DNA of 64,000 nucleotides, taken from Pseudomonas thermotolerans DSM 14292. Lineage in GTDB: Bacteria; Pseudomonadota; Gammaproteobacteria; Pseudomonadales; Pseudomonadaceae. The stretch is from the NCBI RefSeq assembly GCF_000364625.1, contig NZ_KB822606.1, positions 1 through 64,000 of the forward strand. Reading direction: 5' to 3'. The notes under the pieces are model-generated. The model searched no databases. It had not been told where the DNA came from and saw only the letters and a program-made list of their open reading frames with translations. A program made the position numbers and the translations under genes. Below, one piece after another: positions 8,504-16,700 of this stretch; position 1 is the first letter of the stretch; each line of letters starts with the position of its first letter.

Positions 8504-9438
8504 GGTGCGAACTCCTTGATCTCCTGGCTGCCCTGTAGAAGGCTGCCGGGGTTTTCCGAAAGGTGGCGGGTCAGGCGCTGCAGTGCGGTGAGGGTGCTGC
8601 GCAGCTCGGCGATTGCCGGACCCAGCTCGCCGAGGCTTTGCAGGCCGCCGTCCACGGCGCCCTGGTTGCGCTCGATGATCTCGTCTAGGCGGGCGCTGCT
8701 GCGTTCCAGGGCGGCCATGGTCTGCGCCGCGCTGTCGAGAATGCTGCGGCCCTGCCGGTCGACCAGGCTGTTGGCGTTGTGCATCAGCTCGGCGGTCTCC
8801 TTCAGGGCGATGCCGGCCTGCCGGCTGACCTCGGTGAGCTGCTCCAGGGTCTGCTGGATGCCGTCGCGCTGCTCGGCCAGCACGCTGGTGGCCTGCTCGA
8901 GGTTCTCCAGGGTGCGGCCGATGCGTTCGATGTTGCTCCGCGAGAACATCCGGTTGGCGTTGAGGATCAGCCGGTTGATGTTGCTCACCAGGTCCTCGCC
9001 GTCGGCCAGCAGGCGCGACAGTGGCGAGCGGTCGGCGATGATCACCGCCGGCTTGTCGTCGTGGCTCTTCAGCGGCGGACTTTTCGGCGAGCCGGAGTAG
9101 AGCTGGATCACCGCCACCCCGGTGATGCTGGTCAGCGCCAGGCGGGCGCGGGTGTCCTCCTTGATCGGGGTGTCGCTGCCGACCCGGATGCGCGCCCGCA
9201 CCTTGCGCGGGTCGCGCGGATCCAGCTTGAGCTGCTCCACGTCGCCGACCTTGATGCCGCTGTACTGCACGGCGCTGCCCACCGACAGGCCGGTCACCGC
9301 CTCCTCGAAGACCACCTCGTAGGTGTCGAACTCCTTGTCCACGCTGGACTTGCCCAGCCAGAGGGCGAAGAGCAGTGCGCCGCTCACCGCGAGGACTGTG
9401 AAGAGGCCGATTAGGACGTGATGCGCACGGGTTTCCAT
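8500..9438 (-). CDS. MCE (MlaD-like) periplasmic lipid-binding subunit
   Basis: The 312-residue protein has one N-terminal transmembrane helix (about 8-28), an MlaD/MCE domain (about 38-120, with GLSVGSAVQYSGIKVGDV) and a long C-terminal helical region rich in Leu/Glu/Gln that should form a coiled coil or tube. MCE proteins carry lipids between inner and outer membrane. The frame is open 24 codons further upstream, but the start at 9438 overlaps the ATPase stop (TGATG), has GGAG, and gives the usual N-terminus. Confidence 0.9.
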   Translation of the reverse strand: METRAHHVLIGLFTVLAVSGALLFALWLGKSSVDKEFDTYEVVFEEAVTGLSVGSAVQYSGIKVGDVEQLKLDPRDPRKVRARIRVGSDTPIKEDTRARLALTSITGVAVIQLYSGSPKSPPLKSHDDKPAVIIADRSPLSRLLADGEDLVSNINRLILNANRMFSRSNIERIGRTLENLEQATSVLAEQRDGIQQTLEQLTEVSRQAGIALKETAELMHNANSLVDRQGRSILDSAAQTMAALERSSARLDEIIERNQGAVDGGLQSLGELGPAIAELRSTLTALQRLTRHLSENPGSLLQGSQEIKEFAP

Positions 9439-10220
9439 CAATGTTTCTCCTGCCGGGCGGCATATTCCGCGGCGCGACCGCGCGGGCCGTGGAAGTATTC
9501 GCGAATCCACGCGTCGTCGGTGGCTTCCACCACCTCGAGGCGATCGGCGACCAGCACGCGCTTCTGGGACAGTACGGCGACCCGGTCGCAGATGCTGTAA
9601 AGGGTGTCGAGGTCGTGGGTGACCAGGAAGACGCTCAGCCCCAGGGCGTCGCGCAGGGTGAGGATCAGCTGGTCGAAGGCCGCCGCGCCGATCGGGTCGA
9701 GGCCGGCGGTGGGCTCGTCGAGGAACAGGATCTCCGGATCCAGGGCCAGGGCGCGGGCCAGGGCGGCACGCTTGATCATCCCGCCGGACAGGGAGTCCGG
9801 GTACTTGTCGCCGGCATTCGCCGGCAACCCGGCCAGGGCGATCTTGACCCGTGCCAGGCGTTCGGCGGAGGGGCGGTCCAGGCCGGCGTGCTCGATCAGC
9901 GGTAGGGCCACGTTTTCGATCACGGTCAGTGAGGAGAACAGGGCGCCGCGCTGGAACAGCACGCCGAAGCGCCGTTCCAGCCGGGAGCGGCTCTCGGGGG
10001 ACAGAGCCAGCAGGTCTTCGCCGAACACCCGCACGCTGCCGGCTGCCGGACGCAGCAGGCCGACGATGCTGCGCAGCAACACCGACTTGCCGGTGCCGGA
10101 GCCGCCCACCACGCCGAGGATCTCGCCGCGGCGGATGTCCAGGTCGAGGTTGTCGTGCACCACCTGCGGGCCGAAGCGGTTGACCAGCCCGCGCACCTGC
10201 ACCAGCACTTCGCCGCTCAC
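9438..10220 (-). CDS. MlaF-like ABC transporter ATPase
   Basis: The 260-residue ATPase energises the adjacent MlaE-type permease. It has Walker A GGSGTGKSV (about residues 38-46), signature LSGGM (about 144), Walker B EILFLDEPTAGLDP and the H-loop THD. The start codon is GTG overlapping the permease stop (GTGA at 10220-10217), with GGAG upstream. It is the second gene of the four-gene operon. Confidence 0.93.
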   Translation of the reverse strand: MSGEVLVQVRGLVNRFGPQVVHDNLDLDIRRGEILGVVGGSGTGKSVLLRSIVGLLRPAAGSVRVFGEDLLALSPESRSRLERRFGVLFQRGALFSSLTVIENVALPLIEHAGLDRPSAERLARVKIALAGLPANAGDKYPDSLSGGMIKRAALARALALDPEILFLDEPTAGLDPIGAAAFDQLILTLRDALGLSVFLVTHDLDTLYSICDRVAVLSQKRVLVADRLEVVEATDDAWIREYFHGPRGRAAEYAARQEKH

Positions 10221-11356
10221 CAGCCCATCTCCATGAAGAACAGCGCTGCCAGGGCGTCCAGGAGGATCACCACGAAGATCGACTGCACCACGCTGGAGGT
10301 GGTGTGGTCGCCGACCGACTTGGCGCTGCCGCTGGCCTTGAAGCCTTCCAGGCAGCCGATGGTGGCGATCAGGAAGGCGAACAGCGGCGCCTTGACCAGG
10401 CCGATGAAGAAGTGCCGCACCGGGATGTCGGACTGCAGCACCGAAAGGAACATGGCCGGCGATACGTCGAGCATCAGGGTGCTGACCAGGCCACCGCCGA
10501 CGATGCCGCAGAGCATGGCGATGAAGGTTAGGATCGGCAGGCTGATCAGCATCGCCAGCAGGCGCGGCAGGACCAGCAGCTCCATGGGATCGAGGCCCAG
10601 GGTGCGGATGGCGTCGATCTCCTCGTTGGCCTTCATCGAGCCGATCTGCGCGGTGAAGGCGCTGGCCGTACGCCCGGCCATGAGGATGGCGGTGAGCAGC
10701 ACGCCGAACTCGCGGAGAAAGGAGAAGGCCACCAGGTGCACGGTATACAGGGTGGCGCCGAAGTCGGCGAGCACGGTGGCGCCGAGGAAGGCCACCACGG
10801 CGCCGACCATGAAGGTCAGCAGGGCGATGATCGGGATGGCGTTGAGGCCGACCTGCTCCAGGTGCGCCACCAGCGAGGTGATCCGCCAGCGGCGCGGACG
10901 CGGCAAGGTGCGCAGCAGGCTCTCCAGGCTCAGGCCGATGAAGCCGAGCAGGGCCTTGGCCTGCCGGCCGAACTCGCTGACCACGTCGCCGATGTGACCG
11001 AGCACCTCCACCACCGCCGGCCCGGCCGGCTCGCCGGGAGTGCCCGGGCAGCCGCGCAGCGCGGCAACCACGGTGCGCAGCAGGGCCAGGCGCTCGGCGG
11101 GCAGCCCCGGGGTGTGGCTGGCCACTTCCAGCAGACGCTCCTCGCCCAGCCAGCGGCCGAGCAGGGCGGCGCCGGCGGTGTCCAGCTGGCCCAGCTCGGC
11201 AAGATCCACCTCGGCCTGGCGGCCGGTCTCGCCCAGCGGCGACTCGTCGATCAGCGCACGCAGCCGCACGTAGTGGGCCAGTGTCCAGTCGCCGCGGATG
11301 CGCAGACGGGGTGGGGTGGTTGCAGTTTCCAGTTCGAGGGTGCCCGGTTGTGGCAT
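10217..11356 (-). CDS. MlaE-family permease with N-terminal STAS domain
   Basis: The 379-residue inner-membrane protein joins a STAS-like domain (about 1-95) to an MlaE/YrbE permease domain with five or six hydrophobic helices (about 135-375), including the family stretch VGAVVAFLGATVL and the RTASAFTAQIG coupling region. Pseudomonas Mla proper has MlaB as a separate STAS protein, so here the two functions are fused. It is the first gene of a tightly overlapping operon with ATPase, MCE and lipoprotein genes. Confidence 0.92.
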   Translation of the reverse strand: MPQPGTLELETATTPPRLRIRGDWTLAHYVRLRALIDESPLGETGRQAEVDLAELGQLDTAGAALLGRWLGEERLLEVASHTPGLPAERLALLRTVVAALRGCPGTPGEPAGPAVVEVLGHIGDVVSEFGRQAKALLGFIGLSLESLLRTLPRPRRWRITSLVAHLEQVGLNAIPIIALLTFMVGAVVAFLGATVLADFGATLYTVHLVAFSFLREFGVLLTAILMAGRTASAFTAQIGSMKANEEIDAIRTLGLDPMELLVLPRLLAMLISLPILTFIAMLCGIVGGGLVSTLMLDVSPAMFLSVLQSDIPVRHFFIGLVKAPLFAFLIATIGCLEGFKASGSAKSVGDHTTSSVVQSIFVVILLDALAALFFMEMGW

Positions 11357-11389
11357 GGTCGTCCTGACTTGCTGGGAAATCGAGCGCTA

Positions 11390-11418
11390 TGTATAGCCGC
11401 TCGGGCCAGCGCAGTCAT
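11390..11418 (-). promoter_or_regulatory. Sigma-70 type promoter of the MCE operon
   Basis: The minus strand carries ATGACT, a 17-base spacer and TATACA, ending 33 bases before the permease start. The fit to -35/-10 consensus is good, and it lies in the only gap upstream of this operon. Confidence 0.6.
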
Positions 11419-11454
11419 GTCTTTCTGCCAGTCTTCAGCGCCGTCTGAGGGCTT

Positions 11455-13164
11455 TCAGGCGAGCAGCCAGACCGCCAGGGCCAGGTTGACCAGCAGGGAG
11501 ACCAGCGCCACGCCGCGCCAGACCTTCAGCGGTTCGTGCTCCAGCAGCGGACGCGGGTGCTCATCCAGCGTGCGGCGTTCGCCCTGCTCGAGGTCCAGCA
11601 GCCACTGCTCGGCGGTTTCGTAGCGTTGCGCCGGGTCGGTGGCCAGGGCGCGGTTCAGGCAGGCGTCGAGCCAGGCCGGCAAGTCGGGGCGATAACGGCT
11701 GGCCGGGGTGGGCTGGCCGAAGCGCGGATGCTGGAAGGGCTCGATCTCGCCGTAGGGATAGTGGCCGGTGAGCAGGTGGTAGAGGGTCACCCCAGCGGCG
11801 TAGAGGTCCTGTTGCGGTCCCGGTGCGGCGCCGGCGAAGGCCTCCGGGGCGATGTAGCTAGGCGTGCCGGGCAGGCTGTGGGGCTCGTCGCGGGACAGCC
11901 CGGGGCAGTAGGCGAGGCCGAAGTCCAGCACGCGCAGCTCGCCGTCCTCGCCCCACAGCAGGTTTTCCGGCTTGATGTCGCGGTGCAGCAGGTTGCGCCG
12001 GTGCAGCATGCCCAGCGCGCGGAGCAGGCGCGGGGCCAGTTCCAGCCAGTCGGCCAGGGCTAGGGGGCCGTGCCGGTGCAGGTGCTCGGCGAGGGTCTGC
12101 CCGGGGTATTCGCGCTGTACGTAGTAGAGATGCTGGCGCTGCGGCAGCGGAGGCAGTTCGGGGAAATGGCGGCCGGCGACCCGGCGCAGGAACCATTCCT
12201 CCAGCAGCAGCGCCGGACCGGCCTGGGGCTCGTCGGCGCGGCCGGGCGGCAGGGTCTTCAGCAACCAGGCGCGCCCCAAGGCGTCATGCACCCGGTAGAC
12301 CAGCGACTGGCGGGTCTCGTTGAGCAGACGTTCCACCTGCCAGCCCTCGAAGGTCTGTCCGGGGCGCAGCTTCGGCGGCAGCGGCCAGTGGTCGAGCTGC
12401 GCCAGGGTGTCGCCGAGGTCGGCCTCCGGCAGGGCGTCGACCGACACCAGCAGGGCGCTGGCGTTGTCCTGGCTGCCGGCCAGATGGGCGGCGCTGACCA
12501 GAGCCTGGCAGGCGGCCTGGGGTTCCTCGGTGTCCTCCAGGATGTGGCGGATGCCTGCGTCGCCCAAGGTCGCCCAGACGCCGTCGCTGACCAACAGGAA
12601 GTGCTCGCCAGCATGCAGTTCGCCGTCCAGGTAGTCGACCACCAGGTGCTGGTCGAGGCCCAGGGCGCGCTTGAGCACGTGCTGCATGCCCGGCTGTTCC
12701 CAGACGTGATCCTCGCTGAGGCGCTGCAGCTCGCCGGCCAGCCAGCGGTAGGCGCGGCAGTCGCCGACGTGCGCCAGGGTGAAGCGCCGGCCGCGCAGGA
12801 CCAGCGCGGTGAGGGTGGTGAGTAGCGGCTGGCCGCCGCCGTTGGCGCGCAGCCAGCGGTTGTGGGCGACCAGCAGGCGCTCCAGGGACTGCGCCACCGT
12901 CCAGGTTTCCGGGGTGGCGTAGTAGTCCAGAGCCAGTGCCTGGAGGGTCGCCCGCGCCGCCAGGCCACCGTCGGCGCACTGGCTGACGCCGTCGGCGAGG
13001 GCGAACAGGTAGCCCTTGGTGGCTGCCAGGGCCGGCGTCGGGGTGACCACTCGCAGAGCATCCTGGTTCTCCGCGCGGGGGCCGCTGGCGCTGGCCTCAC
13101 CAATGCGCAGACGCAGGCAGGGCGGCGGCCCCGCGCTGCCCGGCGCCTGGCTTTCGGGGCGCAT
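11455..13164 (-). CDS. PP2C-type phosphatase fused to Ser/Thr protein kinase, membrane anchored
   Basis: The 569 residues hold opposing activities in one chain. The PP2C phosphatase (about 10-240) shows ENQD, ADGVS, HVGDCRAYR, SDGVW and SQDNAS. The Hanks-type kinase (about 255-525) shows the lysine in LLKTL, HRDIKPENLL and DFGLA. A single hydrophobic helix at 546-568 ends the protein, so the catalytic parts should be cytoplasmic and anchored. It starts 8 bases after nasA on the same strand, with only a weak binding site, so it is probably translated from the nasA transcript. I recall the same arrangement in PAO1 (PA1782-PA1783). The substrate is unknown; control of nitrate uptake is a guess from position. 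Confidence 0.92.
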   Translation of the reverse strand: MRPESQAPGSAGPPPCLRLRIGEASASGPRAENQDALRVVTPTPALAATKGYLFALADGVSQCADGGLAARATLQALALDYYATPETWTVAQSLERLLVAHNRWLRANGGGQPLLTTLTALVLRGRRFTLAHVGDCRAYRWLAGELQRLSEDHVWEQPGMQHVLKRALGLDQHLVVDYLDGELHAGEHFLLVSDGVWATLGDAGIRHILEDTEEPQAACQALVSAAHLAGSQDNASALLVSVDALPEADLGDTLAQLDHWPLPPKLRPGQTFEGWQVERLLNETRQSLVYRVHDALGRAWLLKTLPPGRADEPQAGPALLLEEWFLRRVAGRHFPELPPLPQRQHLYYVQREYPGQTLAEHLHRHGPLALADWLELAPRLLRALGMLHRRNLLHRDIKPENLLWGEDGELRVLDFGLAYCPGLSRDEPHSLPGTPSYIAPEAFAGAAPGPQQDLYAAGVTLYHLLTGHYPYGEIEPFQHPRFGQPTPASRYRPDLPAWLDACLNRALATDPAQRYETAEQWLLDLEQGERRTLDEHPRPLLEHEPLKVWRGVALVSLLVNLALAVWLLA

Positions 13165-13172
13165 GGCCTGGC

Positions 13173-14384
13173 TCACACCCGCGCGGCGGTGACCGCGGCG
13201 CTGCCCCAGGTGGTGCGCCAGCGCTGCTTGACACCGTGCAGGCCGAACCAGGCCAGTACGCCGAGGCTGGCGAACAGCCAGAGACCGAGCTGGTAGTCGC
13301 CAGTGTGCTGCTTGATGGCGCCGAGGCCGGCGGTCAGGCAGAAGCCGCCGATCCCGCCGGCCATGCCGATCAGCCCGGTCATCACCCCGATCTCGCGGCG
13401 GAAACGCTGTGGCACCAGCTGGAATACCGCACCGTTGCCGGCGCCCAGGCTGAGCATGGCGATCACGAACAGGGCCAGGGCGGCACTGGCGCTGGGCAGG
13501 TTGAAGCCCACCGCGGCGATGCAGATGGCCGCCGCGGTGTACATCACCAGCAGCGAGCGGATGCCGCCAATGCGGTCGGCCAGGGCGCCGCCGAGCGGGC
13601 GCATCAGGCTGCCGGCGAACACGCAGGCGGCGGTGTAGTAGCCGGCCTTCACCGGGTCGAAGGCGTACTGGTCGTGGAAGTAGCCGGGCAGGGTGCTGGC
13701 CAGGCCGAGGAAGCCGCCGAAGGTCACGCTGTAGAAGAACATGAACCACCAGCTGTCGCGGTCGCCGAGGGCCTTTAGGTAGTCGCCCAGTGGCTTGGGT
13801 GCCGGACGTTGCGGGGCGTTGCGGGCGGCGCCGGCGAAGATCGCCAGGGCCAGCAGCAGCGGGATCAGCGCCAGGCCGAACACGTTGCTCCAGCCGAACA
13901 GGCTGGCCAGGCTGGGGGCGAACAGGGCGGCCAGCACGGTGCCGGAGTTGCCGGCGCCGGCGATGCCCATGGCCTTGCCCTGGTGCTGCGGTGGGTACCA
14001 CTGGGAGGCCAGCGGCAGGGCGACGGCGAAGGAGGCACCGGCGACGCCGAGGAACAGGCCGAGCAGCAGCGCCTGGGCGTAGCTGTGCACGCCCAGCAGC
14101 CAGGCGGCGAGCAGGGCGCCGATGACGATCACCTGGCCGATCAGCCCGGCGCTCTTCGGCGAGGTACGGTCGGCCAGCAGGCCCATCAGGAAGCGCAGCA
14201 CGGCGCCGGAAAGGATGGGCGTGGCGACCATCATCGCCCGCTGCTGGGTGCTCAGGCCGAGGTCGGCGGCGATCTGCACGCCCAGCGGGCCGAGCACGTA
14301 CCAGATCATGAAGCTGAGATCGAAGTAGAGAAACGCGGCGAACAGGGTGGGCTTGTGTCCGGCCTTCCAGAAACTGGTATTCAT
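13173..14384 (-). CDS. nasA: Nitrate/nitrite MFS transporter (NarK/NasA type)
   Basis: The 403-residue protein is a twelve-helix major facilitator of the nitrate/nitrite porter family, with family-like segments such as GAGNSG (helix 5 region) and GAGNG (helix 10-11 region). It should import nitrate for the NasC/NirBD pathway encoded nearby. The frame is open 78 codons further upstream through the leader, but the start at 14384 has a perfect GGAGG site and a normal N-terminus. It is preceded by the RpoN promoter and ANTAR-type leader and followed after 8 bases by the kinase-phosphatase gene. Confidence 0.93.
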   Translation of the reverse strand: MNTSFWKAGHKPTLFAAFLYFDLSFMIWYVLGPLGVQIAADLGLSTQQRAMMVATPILSGAVLRFLMGLLADRTSPKSAGLIGQVIVIGALLAAWLLGVHSYAQALLLGLFLGVAGASFAVALPLASQWYPPQHQGKAMGIAGAGNSGTVLAALFAPSLASLFGWSNVFGLALIPLLLALAIFAGAARNAPQRPAPKPLGDYLKALGDRDSWWFMFFYSVTFGGFLGLASTLPGYFHDQYAFDPVKAGYYTAACVFAGSLMRPLGGALADRIGGIRSLLVMYTAAAICIAAVGFNLPSASAALALFVIAMLSLGAGNGAVFQLVPQRFRREIGVMTGLIGMAGGIGGFCLTAGLGAIKQHTGDYQLGLWLFASLGVLAWFGLHGVKQRWRTTWGSAAVTAARV

Positions 14385-14542
14385 CTGACACCTCCTTGCT
14401 ATGCCGGTGGTTGCGCGTCGCCCTGCGCATGGCACGGCGGCGGTTTCCCCCGGATGGCGCCGTGCGCGGGCACGGGGCCTGACAGGTCGTGGTTCGGAGC
14501 GCCGGATCGCGGTCGCTCCACCGGTCCCCAGCGCTGGGGCCG

Positions 14543-14605
14543 AAACGACAAAGACGCCGCACGCCCATTCGCCTCGTGGCGAAGGGCATGGCGACGTCTT
14601 TGTCG
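14543..14605 (-). terminator. Leader terminator hairpin of nasA
   Basis: On the minus strand an 11-bp outer stem (CGACAAAGACG/CGTCTTTGTCG) encloses a long imperfect inner hairpin with a UUCGCC/GGCGAA apex, followed only by TTTCG. The 5' arm contains the whole P2 antiterminator hairpin (14605-14592), so the two structures exclude each other. The U tract is short, so termination strength is uncertain. Confidence 0.7.
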
Positions 14606-14634
14606 TGGGTGGAGGCAACCGCCGTTGGTTACCC
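14592..14634 (-). promoter_or_regulatory. Tandem hexaloop leader RNA (ANTAR/NasT target) of nasA
   Basis: Read on the minus strand, P1 (14634-14613) is an 8-bp stem GGGTAACC/GGTTGCCT with the loop AACGGC. After 7 bases, P2 (14605-14592) is CGAC/GTCG with the loop AAAGAC. Both loops have A at position 1 and G at position 4, as in known ANTAR-protein targets. P1 starts about two bases after the predicted transcript start. NasT binding should hold P2 and so block the terminator. Confidence 0.82.
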
Positions 14635-14646
14635 TACCGGCGGATC

Positions 14647-14662
14647 AGCAAGAAGCAGGCCA
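14647..14662 (-). promoter_or_regulatory. Sigma-54 (RpoN) promoter of nasA
   Basis: The minus strand reads TGGCCT-GCTTC-TTGCT, keeping the invariant GG at -24 and GC at -12 with correct spacing. The predicted start (about 14636) is right at the foot of the first leader hairpin. Between here and 14775 (the remaining 112 bases upstream) I see no gene and no clear activator site. Confidence 0.7.
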
Positions 14663-14774
14663 GGTCCTCGGGAGGCCGGCGCCAGAAGCTTTCCGGTAAG
14701 AAGGTGGCGACGCGCGTGATGCACGAGGGCGCACGGCGCTCCGGGCGTGCCTCGGATTGGGGCGCCGCCGCTGG

Positions 14775-15575
14775 TCAGGGCGCGACCTTGCGCCCGGCCA
14801 TGTGGCGCAGGTAGGCGAGTAGATCGGTCAGCTCGGCATCATTGAGCACCTCCGTGGCGAAGCCCGGCATGCGCGCCTGCGGCCACTGGCGCAGGGCCTG
14901 CGGGTCGCGGATGTAGCGGGCGAGGAAGTCGCCGGCGAAGTACTCGGTGGGATTGTGGGGCAGGTTGAGGTCCGGGCCGAAGGCCGAGTCGCCAGCGCCG
15001 TTCAGACGGTGGCAGGCCAGGCAGTGCTTCTGGAAGAGGGCGAAGCCGGCCTGCACCGCAGCGCCTGCCTCGGCGGCCGGCAGCAGGGCAGGGAAGCGCT
15101 GGGCGACAGGCGCCAGCAGGTGGATGCGGGTGATCTGGAAGGGCCATTGCTCGGGGCCTATGTCGCCCAGTTGCGGATCGCTCCACACCAGGTAGAAGGG
15201 CCCGGCGCTGGGCGTACGCTGGCTGATCGGCGGCCAGGGCGCCTGTGGATCCTCCACCGCCAGCCAGGCCCTCGCGCCGCTGCTGGCGAGCAGGGGCGCG
15301 GCGGGCAGTTCGGCGGCGAAGCCGTCCAGGGCCACCAGCTGCAGGTGATCGCCCGGCTGTACGCCTTCCAGCAGGCTGGCCAGCGGTAGGGCGCGGTAGC
15401 GCATCGGGCGTTTGTAGGCGACGTCCTGGGGAATCTCGATGTCGCGGGCCTGGGGGTGGGCGAGCAGGGTGGCGCTGTCCCAGGTCCGCGTGCCGCCCGG
15501 CAGTTCCAGGCGCAGTTCGGCGGCGGCCAGCAGACCGCTGGCGAGCAGGCAGAGGCAGGTGAGGAGAATACGCAT
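14775..15575 (-). CDS. Periplasmic c-type cytochrome with N-terminal molybdopterin-oxidoreductase-like domain
   Basis: The 266-residue exported protein has a signal peptide (MRILLTCLCLLASGLLAAA), an N-terminal part (about 20-160) resembling the sulfite-oxidase-type molybdopterin-binding fold, and a C-terminal class I cytochrome c domain with CLACH near residue 182 and a Met ligand in RMPGF near residue 238. The N-terminal part lacks an obvious cysteine ligand for molybdenum, so it may only be a structural relative. The start at 15575 was chosen because the signal peptide begins there; the frame is open 24 codons upstream. The redox partner is unknown. Confidence 0.8.
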   Translation of the reverse strand: MRILLTCLCLLASGLLAAAELRLELPGGTRTWDSATLLAHPQARDIEIPQDVAYKRPMRYRALPLASLLEGVQPGDHLQLVALDGFAAELPAAPLLASSGARAWLAVEDPQAPWPPISQRTPSAGPFYLVWSDPQLGDIGPEQWPFQITRIHLLAPVAQRFPALLPAAEAGAAVQAGFALFQKHCLACHRLNGAGDSAFGPDLNLPHNPTEYFAGDFLARYIRDPQALRQWPQARMPGFATEVLNDAELTDLLAYLRHMAGRKVAP

Positions 15576-15673
15576 CGACGAATGGTTCCGGCTGACGGGA
15601 TCGTCGAACCCTAGCACATTGTCGGCGCCGCGCAGCCCCGCTAGCATGCGGCTTTTGCTCGGGGGTAAGGCGG

Positions 15674-16561
15674 ATGTTGGCCGAATTGTTCGCGGTGATG
15701 GCGCCGGTGCTGGTGGCTGCCGGGATCGGCTATGGCTGGGTGCGCTCGGGACAGGTTTACCCGACTGCCTTCATCACCCAACTGGTGCTCTACGTGGGTA
15801 CCCCCAGCCTGGTGCTCTCCACCCTCAGCCAGACCCACATCGATCACCAGGCATTCGGGCAGATCGCCCTGGCCGGCGCCCTGGTGACCCTGGCCATGGG
15901 CGCCGTCGGCCTGCTGTTCAGCCGCTTGTTCCGTCAGGACTGGAAGGTGCTGGTGCCCGCCTACCTGTTCCCCAACTCCGGTAACATGGGGCTGCCGATG
16001 AGCCTCTATGCCTTCGGCGAGCAGGGCCTGGCGCTGGCGGTGGCCTTTTTCCTGGTGCTCTCTGTGGGGCACTTCAGCCTCGGCCTGGTGCTCTCCGGCG
16101 CTGAGCGCTCGCCACGCAAGCTGCTCACCCACCCGATCCTGATCAGCCTGGCGCTGGCCCTGCCACTGGTGTACTTCGACCTGCAGCTGCCGCGCTGGCT
16201 GAGCAACACCATCGGCCTTTTGGGCGGCATGACCATCCCGCTGATGCTTATCACCCTGGGGGTGTCCCTGGCCAGCATCCGCGTTCAGCACATCGGCCAC
16301 GGCCTGCTGCTCGGTGCGCTGCGCATCCTGCTCGGCGCGGCGCTCGGCTGGGGGATCGGCGCAGCGCTGGGGCTCGGCCCGCTGGCGCTGGGCGTGCTGG
16401 TGCTTCAGTCGGCGATGCCGGTGGCGGTGTTCAACTACCTGTTCGCGGTGCGCGCCGGCCGTTCGCCGGAGCAGGTGGCCAGCCTGGTTCTGTGCTCGAC
16501 GCTGCTGGCTTTCTTGTTCCTGCCGCTGCTGCTGGCCGCGCTATTGCCCGCCACCAGATGA
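15674..16561 (+). CDS. AEC (auxin efflux carrier) family transporter
   Basis: The 295-residue inner-membrane protein has about ten hydrophobic helices and AEC family features, including conserved prolines in TPSLV and an internal repeat of five helices. Bacterial members such as MdcF carry malonate, malate or similar organic acids. The substrate here cannot be told. It is divergent from the cytochrome gene (98-base gap) and stands alone. GGTAAGG precedes the ATG. Confidence 0.85.
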   Translation: MLAELFAVMAPVLVAAGIGYGWVRSGQVYPTAFITQLVLYVGTPSLVLSTLSQTHIDHQAFGQIALAGALVTLAMGAVGLLFSRLFRQDWKVLVPAYLFPNSGNMGLPMSLYAFGEQGLALAVAFFLVLSVGHFSLGLVLSGAERSPRKLLTHPILISLALALPLVYFDLQLPRWLSNTIGLLGGMTIPLMLITLGVSLASIRVQHIGHGLLLGALRILLGAALGWGIGAALGLGPLALGVLVLQSAMPVAVFNYLFAVRAGRSPEQVASLVLCSTLLAFLFLPLLLAALLPATR

Positions 16562-16604
16562 CGGCACTGCATGTCATCCGGTGCACGAGCGGCTGGCGGT
16601 TCGG

Positions 16605-16700
16605 TCAGGTGAAGAGGCGGGTGAGATTGGGCAGGATCAGTACCACGGCAGTGGCGAAGAGGATCAGCCCGGCTTGGCGGAACTTGGTTTTGGTAGCCAT
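16605..16700 (-). CDS. 31-residue single-pass membrane protein
   Basis: A small protein that starts MATKTKFRQAG and then has one hydrophobic helix (about residues 11-30), ending LTRLFT. The basic N-terminus followed by a helix suggests an inner membrane protein with N-terminus inside. AGGCAG stands 10 bases before the ATG. The frame is open 37 codons upstream, but that part is Arg/Cys rich and not credible. No known family can be named. The length, charge pattern and isolated position on the minus strand support a real small gene, but only moderately. Confidence 0.55.
   Translation of the reverse strand: MATKTKFRQAGLILFATAVVLILPNLTRLFT

Noticed and set aside
11455-14589. A single open frame of 1044 codons on the minus strand across nasA and the kinase gene
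   Set aside because: Only the 3' 569 codons make a recognisable protein (PP2C-kinase). The 5' part is the out-of-frame shadow of nasA and is full of Arg/Pro/Gly, as is usual for antisense or shifted frames in GC-rich DNA.
14385-14618. NasA with a 78-residue N-terminal extension
   Set aside because: The extension would translate the antiterminator leader. The GGAGG at the start 14384 and the normal first helix decide for the shorter form.
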